64,000 nt of DNA. Origin: G963677445 sp963678275 (lineage in GTDB: Bacteria; Bacteroidota; Ignavibacteria; Ignavibacteriales; Melioribacteraceae). The notes below the pieces were generated by a model. It made no database searches. It worked only from the letters and a program-made list of their open reading frames with translations, and was not told where the DNA came from. The stretch covers positions 558,001 to 622,000 of the forward strand of contig OY782765.1 in NCBI GenBank assembly GCA_963678275.1. The letters run 5' to 3'. A program made the position numbers and the translations under genes. The first letter of the stretch is position 1, and each line of letters starts with the position of its first letter. This document shows, in pieces, positions 18,721-27,253 of the stretch.

Positions 18721-18849
18721 GGTGGCTTCGACTCCGCTCAGCCACCGGGCGGTTGCATTTTTTTCTGGCTTGCCAGATAATTCAGTAAGGAGTTAAATTC
18801 TACGCAAAATGGCAAAATTTCAATTAATAATGTACAATGAACAATTAAG
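18721..18849 (+). repeat. Composite intergenic repeat, copy A
   Basis: Hairpin module GGTGGCT (18721-18727) / AGCCACC (18740-18746) around TCGACTCCGCTC; then the CTGGCTTGCCAG module; then GGAGTTAAATTCTACGCAAA (from about 18789); then four heptamers AATTAAT, AATGTAC, AATGAAC, AATTAAG (18822-18849). Related copies are at about 23071, 55792, 56386, 56793 and 57006. Confidence 0.8.
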
Positions 18850-19130
18850 AAGACAATTGATAAATATTCCATGAGCTCAAAAATTTTTCGTAAAATGATG
18901 TTTTTTTTGATGCGTAAATTTCTCTTTGAAAGACCCGACAAAAGAACCTTATTCTATTATCTTCAACCTAAATAACAATTGCAGGTCCTCAAAAATTTGA
19001 ACCTTATTGCCTTTTTAACCGGGCCACTATTTCCCGCGGATTTCGCTGATGGACGCAGAAAACACAGGATTACCAGTATAAGAATGATGGTCAGGATGTT
19101 TTAATAAAATAAAAAACTGAGTCATCTTTT

Positions 19131-19165
19131 AATTATCAATTGTCAATTATCCATTATCAATCAAC
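19131..19165. repeat. Heptanucleotide tract
   Basis: Five consecutive 7-base units: AATTATC, AATTGTC, AATTATC, CATTATC, AATCAAC. Same period and similar units as tracts at 18822, 55828, 55956, 56767, 56865 and 56968. Confidence 0.7.
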
Positions 19166-19242
19166 TGATTTTACATTTCTGGATAAGTCAGTTTACGATT
19201 ATGATTGAATTTAGTTTTTGCTTAAAAGGATTAGGTTGACAG

Positions 19243-19884
19243 ATGAGAAATAAAGTAAAAACAAAGCAGAAATTGCGTGACGCTGTCGGCAGACTGATAG
19301 TAAAAAATGGTTTTACCGGTTTGGGTGTGAATGCTGTTGCCAGAGAGGCCGGGGTTGATAAAGTGCTGATATACAGATACTTTGGTGATTTGAACGGCCT
19401 CATTTCAAGCTATCTCGAGGAAAGGGACTTTTTTTCCCGGCAGGAAAATTTCGAAAAAGAAGGAGATTCTCCAAGCGGGAAAGATGAGCTGATTGAACGA
19501 ACGAGTGATATTTTTCGAAACCAGGTAAGCATTCTGTTGAATAACAGAGAACTAAGGGAGATAATGAGGTGGGAATTGAAGGAGGAACATGAGTCATTAA
19601 AAGAGCTCGCGGTTAAAAGAGAGAATGTGGCAAAGGAATTATTATCAGACGCGGAAAAATATTTTGGAAAAGAAACTGATTTTAATGCTATTACCGCAAT
19701 AATGACAGCCGGCATTAATTATCTTGTGTTGAGATCAAAAACGGTTCAGGAATTTAACGGCATAAATATACGCTCTCTGAAAGGATGGAAACGGATAACA
19801 GAAGCAGTTGATATGATATTGAGCTATATGGTTAATAATTCCGGTGAAGAAAAATCTGTATTGAAAAATATTTCTGATAAATGA
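19243..19884 (+). CDS. TetR-family transcriptional regulator
   Basis: A 213-residue protein. Residues about 8-55 are a TetR N-terminal DNA-binding domain: LRDAVGRLIVKNGFTGLGVNAVA followed by REAGVDKVLIYRYFGDLNGL, with the conserved (I/V)YRYF recognition-helix end. The C-terminal helical ligand domain is divergent, so the effector is unknown. A possible RBS (AGGATTAGG) lies upstream. The TPR gene begins 45 bases after its stop, probably the same transcript. The long repeat-filled gap upstream is where its own operator would lie, but I see no clear palindrome. Confidence 0.88.
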   Translation: MRNKVKTKQKLRDAVGRLIVKNGFTGLGVNAVAREAGVDKVLIYRYFGDLNGLISSYLEERDFFSRQENFEKEGDSPSGKDELIERTSDIFRNQVSILLNNRELREIMRWELKEEHESLKELAVKRENVAKELLSDAEKYFGKETDFNAITAIMTAGINYLVLRSKTVQEFNGINIRSLKGWKRITEAVDMILSYMVNNSGEEKSVLKNISDK

Positions 19885-19929
19885 ATTTTTAATAAATAGT
19901 GTTTGTTTTATCGAAAAAATGGAGAAATA

Positions 19930-20532
19930 ATGAAAATAAAACCTTTGTATCTTTATGTAGCTGCTTTTCTGGTTGCTTTGATCGCTATTTTGATTTTTAC
20001 CGGTGATAATAATGAAACTTCTGTTGCCGAAACAGGGATGCCTGATGACGCTGTTCACCGCGGAATGAATCCTCACGGCGATCAACCAGGAAAAACAAAT
20101 GTTATGGGACACGTAAGAGAACAGCTTGAAAAGCTGGAAAAAGCAGTGAATGAAAATCCCGGAGATACCGCGAGCGCTTTCAGATATGCTGAAATGCTTG
20201 CCGCGGCTCACCAGTCGGAAAAAGCGATCGGACTATTAAAAAACATTCTTAAGGTGGATGATAAAAGAGTGGATGTATTGCTTGTGCTTACGTTGATATC
20301 TTATCGGGAAGGGGCGTTAGAGGAAGCGGAAGAATATACAAATAAAATATTAAAAATTGATCCGGGCAATCCTGAAGCCAACTATAATGTCGGGGCAATA
20401 GCCGCTGCGATGGGAGATACGAAAAAAGCAATTGATACTTGGGAAATGATGGCGGATAAATATCCTGATACTAAAGCGGGAATGATGGCGAAACAATCGC
20501 TTAATAAAATCAAAAAGGAAAAAGAAATTTAA
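19930..20532 (+). CDS. Membrane-anchored tetratricopeptide-repeat protein
   Basis: A 200-residue protein. The start at 19930 is preferred over 19903 because GGAG lies five bases upstream. An N-terminal membrane anchor (LYLYVAAFLVALIAILIFTG) is followed by a spacer with His/Met-rich HRGMNPHGD and VMGH, then about three TPR motifs (residues 65-190; for example NPEANYNVGAIAAAMGDTKKAIDTWEMM). The layout resembles the TPR half of CcmI/NrfG-type proteins and many other periplasmic scaffolds; I do not assign a specific role. It follows the TetR gene and precedes a terminator. Confidence 0.82.
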   Translation: MKIKPLYLYVAAFLVALIAILIFTGDNNETSVAETGMPDDAVHRGMNPHGDQPGKTNVMGHVREQLEKLEKAVNENPGDTASAFRYAEMLAAAHQSEKAIGLLKNILKVDDKRVDVLLVLTLISYREGALEEAEEYTNKILKIDPGNPEANYNVGAIAAAMGDTKKAIDTWEMMADKYPDTKAGMMAKQSLNKIKKEKEI

Positions 20533-20569
20533 TTTCACATTACAGCGCAAAAAATATTAGTTTCAGAGC

Positions 20570-20632
20570 GAGGCTGTTTTTATGGTGATGCGTATTTTGC
20601 ATTTTACCGCTTAAGAACAGTCTCTTTTTTTT
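20570..20632 (+). terminator. Probable Rho-independent terminator of the TetR-TPR unit
   Basis: GAGGCTGTT (20570-20578) pairs with AACAGTCTC (20616-20624), one G-T wobble, followed by a run of eight Ts. The loop is long (37 nt). Confidence 0.7.
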
Positions 20633-20775
20633 ATTATGAGCATGAAAAATTGTTATACAGGTAAAAATTAAAAAATCTGTTTACAGGATGTGGATTATAC
20701 CCTTTTTTTTGATCTCGCGAAATTTTATTTTTTACAATACTTTTATTCTTAATTTAGTAAAAAACGGGAGAAATA

Positions 20776-22866
20776 ATGAATAAAATCTTTATCATCATAA
20801 TAATAGGAACAATAGTTATGTCATGCAGCGGGGAAAAAAATCCATTGCTTACCGCCTGGAATACTCCTTTTGAAACACCGCCATTCAGTGAAATAAAAGA
20901 TGAACATTATATACCGGCCTTTAAAGAAGCCATAAGAATTCATAATGAAGAGATCAGGAAGATTACAAAATCGACCAGTTTGCCCGATTTCGGAAATACT
21001 GTTTTGGCGCTTGAGCAAAGCGGTGAACTTCTTGAGAGGGTTAACCGTGTATATTCGGCTATGCGGGGAGCCAAATCAAATAAAACAATTTCTGATATCT
21101 CACCTGAAATTTCGGAAATGATCTCCAGGCATAATGATGATATTTATCTTGATGCCGCTTTATTTAAGAGAATAAAAAAAGTATATGAGGAGCAAAAGGA
21201 TATAGCTCCGGGATCAGAGGAGAATAAACTTGTTGAAAAATATTACCGGGAATTTATCAGGGGCGGAGCTAACCTAAAAGATGAAGAAAAAAATGAATTA
21301 AGAAAAATTAACGCGCGGCTTGCCCTTCTTTCGATTAACTTTGGTGAAAACGTTTTAAGCGAAAATAACAGATTCGAAATGGTTATTGAGAATGAGAATG
21401 ACCTGGCCGGTTTAAGTGAAGATATAATCAATGCCGCGTCCGAAGAGGCCGAAAACAGGGGATATAAAGGAAAATGGGTATTTACAATTCAGAAACCAAG
21501 TATGATTCCTTTTCTGCAGTATTCATCAAAAAGAGACTTGAGGGAGAAAATTTACAGAGCCTATTTCATGAAAGGGGATAACGGTGATGAACTGGATAAT
21601 AAAAATATTCTCAGGGAAATGGCATCGTTAAGATACAAGAGGGCAAAACTGCTTGGTTATAAAAGCCATGCCCATTTTGTACTGGAAGAAAATATGGCAG
21701 AGAATCCTGAAAATGTCTATAAGTTATTGATGGAGCTTTGGAAACCCGCCATAAAAGTCGCCGAAAAAGAGAAAGATGAAATGCAGAAAATTATTCATCA
21801 GGAAGGAGGTAAATTTAAATTACAACCATGGGACTGGTGGTATTACGCGGAAAAAGTAAAAAAAGCCAAATATGATTTAGATGAAAATGAAACCCGTCCA
21901 TATTTTAACGTGGAAAATGTAATCGCTGGTGTGTTCGGACTCGCGACAGATTTATGGGGCATCAGATTTGAAGAAAGAAAGGATATTGAGGTTTATCATC
22001 CCGAGGTTAAGGTCTTTGAAGTTAAGGAAAAGAATGGGGCTCATATTGGGATACTCTATACCGATTATTTCCCGCGAGAGAGCAAACGGGGCGGAGCCTG
22101 GATGGAAGCCTTTAGAAAACAACGTTATTCTAATGGTAAGAAAGTCAGCCCTGTCGTTTACAATGTTGGTAATCTGACCAAACCGACAAAGGATAAACCA
22201 TCGCTGTTAAGCATAGATGAGGTTAATACTTTATTTCATGAATTTGGTCATGCTCTTCATGACCTGCTGGCTGATTGCAAATATAAATCTCTTTCCGGCA
22301 CGGAAGTGCCACAGGATTTTGTCGAATTTCCATCACAGGTTATGGAAAACTGGTGTATGCATCCCGAAGTATTATCTAAATACGCGAAACATTATCAGAC
22401 AGGTGAAATTATTCCGGATGAACTGATCGGAAAAATTGAAAAGGCAGGAAAGTTTAACCAGGGATTCGCTACTGCTGAGTACCTGGCGGCAGCGATACTT
22501 GACATGGACTGGCATACTCTTACAACCGGGGAATTGCAGGATGTGAGAGAGTTTGAGAATAAATCGATGAAAAAGATTGGATTGATTGATGAGATAATAC
22601 CCCGCTATCGAAGCACATACTTCAGGCATATTTTTGCGGGAGAATATTCCTCAGGATATTACAGCTATATCTGGTCGGAGGTGCTTGACGCGGATGCCTT
22701 TGAAGCTTTTAAAGAGAAAGGTATATATGATCAGGAACTCGCGAAAGCATACAGGGAAGAAATAATAGCTCCGGGCGGTTCAAAAGATGTTTTGAAACAA
22801 TATATTAAATTCAGAGGAAAAGAACCCTCGACGGATGCGCTGATGAAGAAAAGAGGTTTGAATTAA
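20776..22866 (+). CDS. dcp: Exported peptidyl-dipeptidase Dcp (M3 metallopeptidase) lipoprotein
   Basis: A 696-residue M3-family zinc peptidase, close to the usual Dcp length of about 680. Zinc motif HEFGH (FHEFGHALHD, around residues 488-492) and the downstream glutamate in EFPSQVMENW are present. The C-terminal FNQGFATAEYLAAAILDMDWH block is Dcp-like rather than OpdA-like. The N-terminus (MNKIFIIIIIGTIVMSC) is a lipoprotein signal with Cys17, so the enzyme is outside the cytoplasm, unlike E. coli cytosolic oligopeptidase A. It removes C-terminal dipeptides from peptides, presumably for scavenging. RBS GGGAG; terminator follows. Confidence 0.9.
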   Translation: MNKIFIIIIIGTIVMSCSGEKNPLLTAWNTPFETPPFSEIKDEHYIPAFKEAIRIHNEEIRKITKSTSLPDFGNTVLALEQSGELLERVNRVYSAMRGAKSNKTISDISPEISEMISRHNDDIYLDAALFKRIKKVYEEQKDIAPGSEENKLVEKYYREFIRGGANLKDEEKNELRKINARLALLSINFGENVLSENNRFEMVIENENDLAGLSEDIINAASEEAENRGYKGKWVFTIQKPSMIPFLQYSSKRDLREKIYRAYFMKGDNGDELDNKNILREMASLRYKRAKLLGYKSHAHFVLEENMAENPENVYKLLMELWKPAIKVAEKEKDEMQKIIHQEGGKFKLQPWDWWYYAEKVKKAKYDLDENETRPYFNVENVIAGVFGLATDLWGIRFEERKDIEVYHPEVKVFEVKEKNGAHIGILYTDYFPRESKRGGAWMEAFRKQRYSNGKKVSPVVYNVGNLTKPTKDKPSLLSIDEVNTLFHEFGHALHDLLADCKYKSLSGTEVPQDFVEFPSQVMENWCMHPEVLSKYAKHYQTGEIIPDELIGKIEKAGKFNQGFATAEYLAAAILDMDWHTLTTGELQDVREFENKSMKKIGLIDEIIPRYRSTYFRHIFAGEYSSGYYSYIWSEVLDADAFEAFKEKGIYDQELAKAYREEIIAPGGSKDVLKQYIKFRGKEPSTDALMKKRGLN

Positions 22867-22895
22867 ATATAACTTTTATTTACGAAATTAAGTTA

Positions 22896-22930
22896 ATGCC
22901 GGATAATTTATTATTCCGGCATTTTTTTTG
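22896..22930 (+). terminator. Rho-independent terminator of dcp
   Basis: ATGCCGG (22896-22902) and CCGGCAT (22916-22922) form the core of a stem extended by A/T pairs, followed by a run of Ts. Confidence 0.9.
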
Positions 22931-23251
22931 TCAAAAATAATTACTAAATTAAATACATTAGTATAGTCAATGATTTTACCTGAGAACAATATTGGCCAGA
23001 TAACCGGTTTTTATATGATCAAAGTTATTTTTTACCGGGTAACACTATTTTGTGTCGCCTGATTATTCCGTTAGGAGTTAAATGCAACGCAAAATGGCAA
23101 GATTTTTACAAATCCTGGACGGTGGCTGAGCGGAGTCGAAGCCGGCGGCGGCAGCTTCGATTCCGCTCAGCTACCAGAAAGGTTCATTGTTTCCGGCTTT
23201 GCCAGATTATGTTAAAATGATTATAAAACTGTATAGTATGGAGAGTAGTAT
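22931..23251. other. Gene-free region upstream of the sulfatase, carrying repeat copy B
   Basis: Apart from the composite repeat (23071-23212) nothing codes here. The sulfatase RBS (GGAGAG) is at its right end. The repeat therefore lies between terminator and start codon, possibly within the 5' leader. Confidence 0.55.
23071..23212. repeat. Composite intergenic repeat, copy B (rearranged)
   Basis: Contains the GGAGTTAAAT/ACGCAAAATGGCAA module (23071-23101), an inverted copy of the hairpin module (GGTGGCTGAGCGGAGTCGAA, 23121-23140), a forward imperfect copy (23150-23175, CAGCTTCGATTCCGCTCAGC) and the TTTCCGGCTTTGCCAG module (about 23189-23205). Module order differs from copy A, and no heptamer tract follows. 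Confidence 0.75.
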
Positions 23252-24727
23252 ATGGAGAAGATTAACAGAATAATTAACATTTCGGCCGCGGGCTTAACTG
23301 CGACAGGGATGTCTTTTTTGCTTACCGGCTGCGATAAACCGGTTGAGCAACCAAATATTATTTATATTATGTCAGATGATCATGCTGCTCATGCCATCAG
23401 CGCCTATGATGATCGTCTGATAGAAACACCCAATCTTGACAGACTCGCGGATGAAGGGATGCTTTTTACCAATTGTTTTTGCACAAACGGAATTTGCGCT
23501 CCCTCCAGAGCTTCTGTTCTAACGGGGAAATACAGCCATAAAAACGGTGTGGCGACAAACAGAGATAAATTTGACGGCAGCCAGTTTACATTGCCAAAAG
23601 CTATGTCAAAAGGGGGGTATAAAACAGCTATGATCGGTAAATGGCATTTAAAAACTGAACCAACAGGATTCGATTTTTACAAGGTTGTTCCGGGGCAGGG
23701 AAAATATTATGATCCTGAGTTCAGAGTTATAGGTAACTGGGACAGCACTGTTACGGAAAAGGGATACTGTACAGATGTAATTACTGATGAAACCATAAAG
23801 TGGATCAAAAGTGTTAAAGATAAACCATTCTTCGTAATGAGTCATCATAAAGCTCCCCACAGGAACTGGCAGCCCAAAAAGAACTTTGAAGATGAATATA
23901 CTGACAGAATTATACCTGAACCGGCAGACCTCTTTGATAACTATGAGGGGAAAAGTGACGCGGTAAAAAGCGCTATGATGAGAATAGGGGATCATATGCA
24001 TGATTTCGATACAGGAGGATCTCCACCGGAAGGATTAAGCGGGGAAGAATTGACTAAATGGAACTATCAGCATTTTATGAGACGATATCTGGCCACAATT
24101 AAATCAATAGATGAAAACATAGGAAGGCTCTATAAATTTCTTGAGGAAGAGGGCCTTCTTGAAAATACAATAATTATTTATACATCCGACCAGGGATTTT
24201 TTCTGGGGGATCATGGTTGGTTCGATAAAAGGTTTATGTATGAAGAATCATTAAGAATGCCTTTGATAATCAGGTATCCGGCAATGATTTCTGAAGGAAG
24301 CATATCAGATGAGATAGTGCTGAATATTGATTTTATGCCGACTATGATTGATTTTGCCGGTTTGGAAGCGCCTCGGGAGGCGCAGGGAAAATCCATCAGG
24401 AAAATTTGTTTGGGGGAAAGTCCTGATAACTGGCGCGACGCGATATATTATCATTATTCCGCTTACCCGGCCTGGCATATGGTCGATAAACATTATGGAA
24501 TAAGAACCGACAGGTATAAACTGTTTCATTTTTACGGTTATTCGGATGAATGGGAGTTTTTTGATTTGAAGGAGGATCCTGAAGAAATGAATAACCTGAT
24601 ATCAAGCCGGGAGCATCAGCCATTAATTACAGAGCTGAAAAAAAAGCTATATGAGGAAATGAAGAGATATGAAGATGAAAAGCCGGTTCCGAAAATGATA
24701 AAAAAGGAGGAGAAGGGGAAATTCTAA
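23252..24727 (+). CDS. Sulfatase lipoprotein (type I, Cys-type, intact active site)
   Basis: A 491-residue arylsulfatase-superfamily (S1) enzyme with lipobox LLTGC (Cys27). Metal ligands: SDDH (residues 41-44) and TSDQG. The formylglycine precursor is Cys82 in C-A-P-S-R, followed by ASVLTGKYSHKNGV. GKWHLK and the SHHKAPH active-site histidines are present. The block SDQGFFLGDHGWFDKRFMYE resembles sulfatases acting on host or algal glycans; the exact S1 subfamily and substrate are not assigned. The Cys must be converted to formylglycine by a maturase encoded elsewhere. Probably desulfates extracellular glycans for uptake. Convergent with trmB. Confidence 0.92.
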   Translation: MEKINRIINISAAGLTATGMSFLLTGCDKPVEQPNIIYIMSDDHAAHAISAYDDRLIETPNLDRLADEGMLFTNCFCTNGICAPSRASVLTGKYSHKNGVATNRDKFDGSQFTLPKAMSKGGYKTAMIGKWHLKTEPTGFDFYKVVPGQGKYYDPEFRVIGNWDSTVTEKGYCTDVITDETIKWIKSVKDKPFFVMSHHKAPHRNWQPKKNFEDEYTDRIIPEPADLFDNYEGKSDAVKSAMMRIGDHMHDFDTGGSPPEGLSGEELTKWNYQHFMRRYLATIKSIDENIGRLYKFLEEEGLLENTIIIYTSDQGFFLGDHGWFDKRFMYEESLRMPLIIRYPAMISEGSISDEIVLNIDFMPTMIDFAGLEAPREAQGKSIRKICLGESPDNWRDAIYYHYSAYPAWHMVDKHYGIRTDRYKLFHFYGYSDEWEFFDLKEDPEEMNNLISSREHQPLITELKKKLYEEMKRYEDEKPVPKMIKKEEKGKF

Positions 24728-24779
24728 TGATACACGGTTTTATTGCAGTCAGGTAATAAAACTTTTTGGAAAGGGACGG

Positions 24780-25427
24780 TTATTTCAGAAAAGTAAAACA
24801 GATGAATTTAACCGTTCTTCCTTCCGAAAGATAATGTAATTCATAGGTGGTCTGAATTTCCCGGTGAAGAGGAAATTCCTCCGATTTATACAGATCGTTC
24901 GTATAATAAATTATTTTTGCTCCCTGCCCGGGAAGAGTTTCGAGAGAATAATCATATAACTGATCATTATCGGTCTTTAATATTATTCTTCCTTCCGGAA
25001 CCAACAGTTTCTTATAGAGCTCAAGGTACTGTTCATACACAAGTCTTTTCTTTTCCGACCTTCTCCTGATATGGGGATCGGGGAAGGGGATTATTATTTC
25101 TTCAAGGCTGTTTTCTTTTAATATTTTGTCAAGCAGGTCCACTTGTCCCCAAAAAAATCCGGCATTATCAAGATTTTCCCGTAGCGATGTTTTCGCTCCC
25201 TGCCATATCCTTGCTCCGTTTTTGTCTATTCCGCAAAAAATTTTACCGGGAAATCTTTTTGCCAGTTCAACTGTATATGTGCCATGCCCGCATCCCGTTT
25301 CGAGGGTCAATAGTTTACCGCCCGATAAACGGGTTGAAAATTTGTTCAATGACTCTTCGAGTCTCAAATCAAATACATTTTCTAACGTTCCAACTTCACG
25401 GAGTTTAATATTTTTTGTTCTTGGCAT
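24780..25427 (-). CDS. trmB: tRNA (guanine-N7-)-methyltransferase TrmB
   Basis: A 215-residue SAM-dependent enzyme that makes m7G46 in the variable loop of tRNAs. The ATG at 25427 (MPRTKNIKLREVG) is chosen over an in-frame TTG at 25451, since family members begin near here. SAM motif LETGCGHGTYT, acidic end of strand two (GIDK), and the family signature IPFPDPHIRRRSEKKRL, close to the usual FPDPWxKxRHxKRR, are visible. Cytoplasmic and apparently monocistronic. Catalytic residues are as expected; size is normal. Confidence 0.9.
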   Translation of the reverse strand: MPRTKNIKLREVGTLENVFDLRLEESLNKFSTRLSGGKLLTLETGCGHGTYTVELAKRFPGKIFCGIDKNGARIWQGAKTSLRENLDNAGFFWGQVDLLDKILKENSLEEIIIPFPDPHIRRRSEKKRLVYEQYLELYKKLLVPEGRIILKTDNDQLYDYSLETLPGQGAKIIYYTNDLYKSEEFPLHREIQTTYELHYLSEGRTVKFICFTFLK

Positions 25428-25785
25428 AATCTTCAAATTTTTAACTGACAAATAAAAAAAGCATTTGGATTAAATACAAATATTATTTCAGGAACCTCTG
25501 ATCTCAGTTAAAATGAAAATATGGCGGTGATCAAAACATTACGCACTTATGATTATGTGGTGAAGAATGTTTTACGATTAAAAAATAATTACAGCCCGAT
25601 TTTGAAGTTAAATGAAAAAACATTATCTTGAATATTGGTTCAGAAAACTCTTTCCTGAGAATAACTCTAAATGAAGAGCTGTTTGAGGAAAGATACGTAT
25701 ATTAAACGTATTATCTGGCAAAACCCAAAAAAAAAGATACGGATATCTTTTAGATACATCTATTAACAAATAACAAGGAGTTATT
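25428..25785. other. Divergent intergenic region between trmB and a small lipoprotein gene
   Basis: AT-rich, no coding sequence supported. A short inverted repeat (CTTTCCT / AGGAAAG, near 25650-25695) lies about 100 bases upstream of the lipoprotein gene. RBS AAGGAG precedes 25786. Confidence 0.4.
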
Positions 25786-26175
25786 ATGAAAAAGCAGATC
25801 ATTTTTATGTCAATTTTGTCATTTGTATTTCTTGCCGGTTGCGGTTCAATTTCGAATATGCTCGAGAAAGCTACAAAAGATCTCGATAAAAAAGCAGAAA
25901 AATTGATGGATGACGGCGCGAGAAACCTGGTCGACAAAGAACTTGGCAGCGGAACATGGGATGATACGAAGAGGATGAGTAAGGAAAAATATAAAGTTGT
26001 CGGTAAGTACCTTACAAAATTAAATAAAAGATGTGATGAGAAAAAAATAACAAAAGAATTCAGAGATGCGAAGAAGAATGAAATTGAGGCCTTATACGAT
26101 AAAATGCTGGCTGGTGAAGTAACGGATACTGATTTCCATCAGAAAGCTGATGAATTGAGTGAAGCTGAAGAATAA
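25786..26175 (+). CDS. Small charged lipoprotein of unknown function
   Basis: A 129-residue protein with a lipoprotein signal (MKKQIIFMSILSFVFLAGC, Cys19) and a strong RBS (AAGGAG). The mature part is mostly helical and highly charged (many Lys/Glu/Asp), with possible coiled-coil stretches at about residues 25-50 and 80-125. No known domain recognised. It stands alone between trmB and the polysaccharide locus and has its own terminator, so probably a monocistronic envelope protein. Confidence 0.8.
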   Translation: MKKQIIFMSILSFVFLAGCGSISNMLEKATKDLDKKAEKLMDDGARNLVDKELGSGTWDDTKRMSKEKYKVVGKYLTKLNKRCDEKKITKEFRDAKKNEIEALYDKMLAGEVTDTDFHQKADELSEAEE

Positions 26176-26185
26176 TTACTATGCA

Positions 26186-26228
26186 AAACCGGTTTTCCCA
26201 GGTAGGACAGCCGGTTTATTTATTTTTC
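26186..26228 (+). terminator. Probable terminator of the small lipoprotein gene
   Basis: AAACCGG (26186-26192) pairs with CCGGTTT (26211-26217), followed by a T-rich tract. It overlaps the 3' end of the convergent glycosyltransferase gene. Confidence 0.75.
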
Positions 26229-27022
26229 CACTTCATGTTTCGCCAGATTTTAATCATTAATGACAACCCGGTTTTTTCCAAAAGTCCTTTTATTTTTATT
26301 CTAAACATTCTTTTCCTAAAAAATCTTTTAGCTCTGGCATCCCAGAGGGAATATTTTAATAAAACCTTTTTCATCTCAAGGACTGATTTTTTTTCATGTT
26401 TCCAGCTTATTCCTCCGGCTCTCATGAAAACGATTGGTTTATTCTTGTAATAAAAGGATTTTTGCAGCAGGGAAGGATTTTGGGCGCTGATTCTGCAAAT
26501 CAAATCGTAATCCATGGTGTATTTCAATGAGGTATCAAAAATACCATAATTATCATATACAATACGATTAAGAAAAATAGTCGGATGATTATAGGGCATT
26601 GCTTCCCTGACATCACATAAAAGCGGCCTTCGGATATTTGACCCGAATTTTTCATCCTGAAACAAAATATCACCATGAAACATTAAAGTTGATCCCTCGC
26701 TGAAAATCTTAAAAACCTCTGAAAAAGTATCGTCACTAATGTAATAATCATCACCGTTAAGAATGGTAATAATTTCACCATCGGAGTGACTGATACCTAT
26801 ATTAAACGCGTCGGCAATACCTTTATCCGGTCCGGTAATTATTTTAATCTTATTAAGATTTTCAGAGTAAACTTCTTTAATTATTTCAAGAGTTTTATCG
26901 CTGCTTTCTTTATCGATAATAAGATGTTCAAAATCATGGTAATTCTGGCGCAAAACAGATTCACATGTTTCTCTTATGGTCTTTTCCGAGTTATAAACCG
27001 GAGTGATAACAGATATTTTCAT
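26216..27022 (-). CDS. Family 2 glycosyltransferase
   Basis: A 268-residue GT-A fold enzyme. N-terminal SVITPVYNSEKTI, LIIDKESSDKT and the nucleotide/metal motif NGDDYY (for DxD) are typical of GT2; ALxFN-like IADAFNIGISHSDGEI also matches. The central MDYDLICRI block corresponds to the acceptor/catalytic region. No membrane helices, although the basic tail may bind the inner membrane. It is divergently transcribed from the Wzz-like gene and borders the polysaccharide locus, so it probably adds one sugar to its repeat unit. Donor and linkage cannot be read. Confidence 0.9.
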   Translation of the reverse strand: MKISVITPVYNSEKTIRETCESVLRQNYHDFEHLIIDKESSDKTLEIIKEVYSENLNKIKIITGPDKGIADAFNIGISHSDGEIITILNGDDYYISDDTFSEVFKIFSEGSTLMFHGDILFQDEKFGSNIRRPLLCDVREAMPYNHPTIFLNRIVYDNYGIFDTSLKYTMDYDLICRISAQNPSLLQKSFYYKNKPIVFMRAGGISWKHEKKSVLEMKKVLLKYSLWDARAKRFFRKRMFRIKIKGLLEKTGLSLMIKIWRNMKWKNK

Positions 27023-27253
27023 TTAATTGGCAGATGAATTCTGAATAATATGAGTAAATCTAAAAAGAATGTTTCAGGAAAACAAACAGCAATCGCGGTT
27101 GATTAAGAATGAGTTAGTGGTGTAAATAATTTTATGTAGCGGTTTTATTAAAATTAAGTTAACTTCCTGCTTTTGATTTTATACCGATGTTTCGGTAAAT
27201 TTAAAGTTTGAATAATCTGTGAAAATCATTTAAATCACAAATAATGTGGAACC

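Larger units (their letters stand above)
18642..19242. other. 600-bp gene-free region with hairpins and repeat elements
   Basis: Contents in order: a hairpin GTCACC-TGAA-GGTGAC (18655-18670) just after the upstream stop, the composite repeat described separately (18721-18849), a stretch near 19031-19070 with CGCGGATTTCGCTG and CGCAGA words, and a second period-7 tract (19131-19165). No convincing coding sequence. Confidence 0.6.

Noticed and set aside
19020..19080. Fragment of a GxxExxY-type gene suggested by CGCGGATTTCGCTG-like words
   Set aside because: Such words often flank those small genes (from memory), but no matching coding sequence is present.
25623..25937. Minus-strand frame antisense to the small lipoprotein
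   Set aside because: The opposite strand has a strong RBS and lipoprotein signal; this frame is its shadow.
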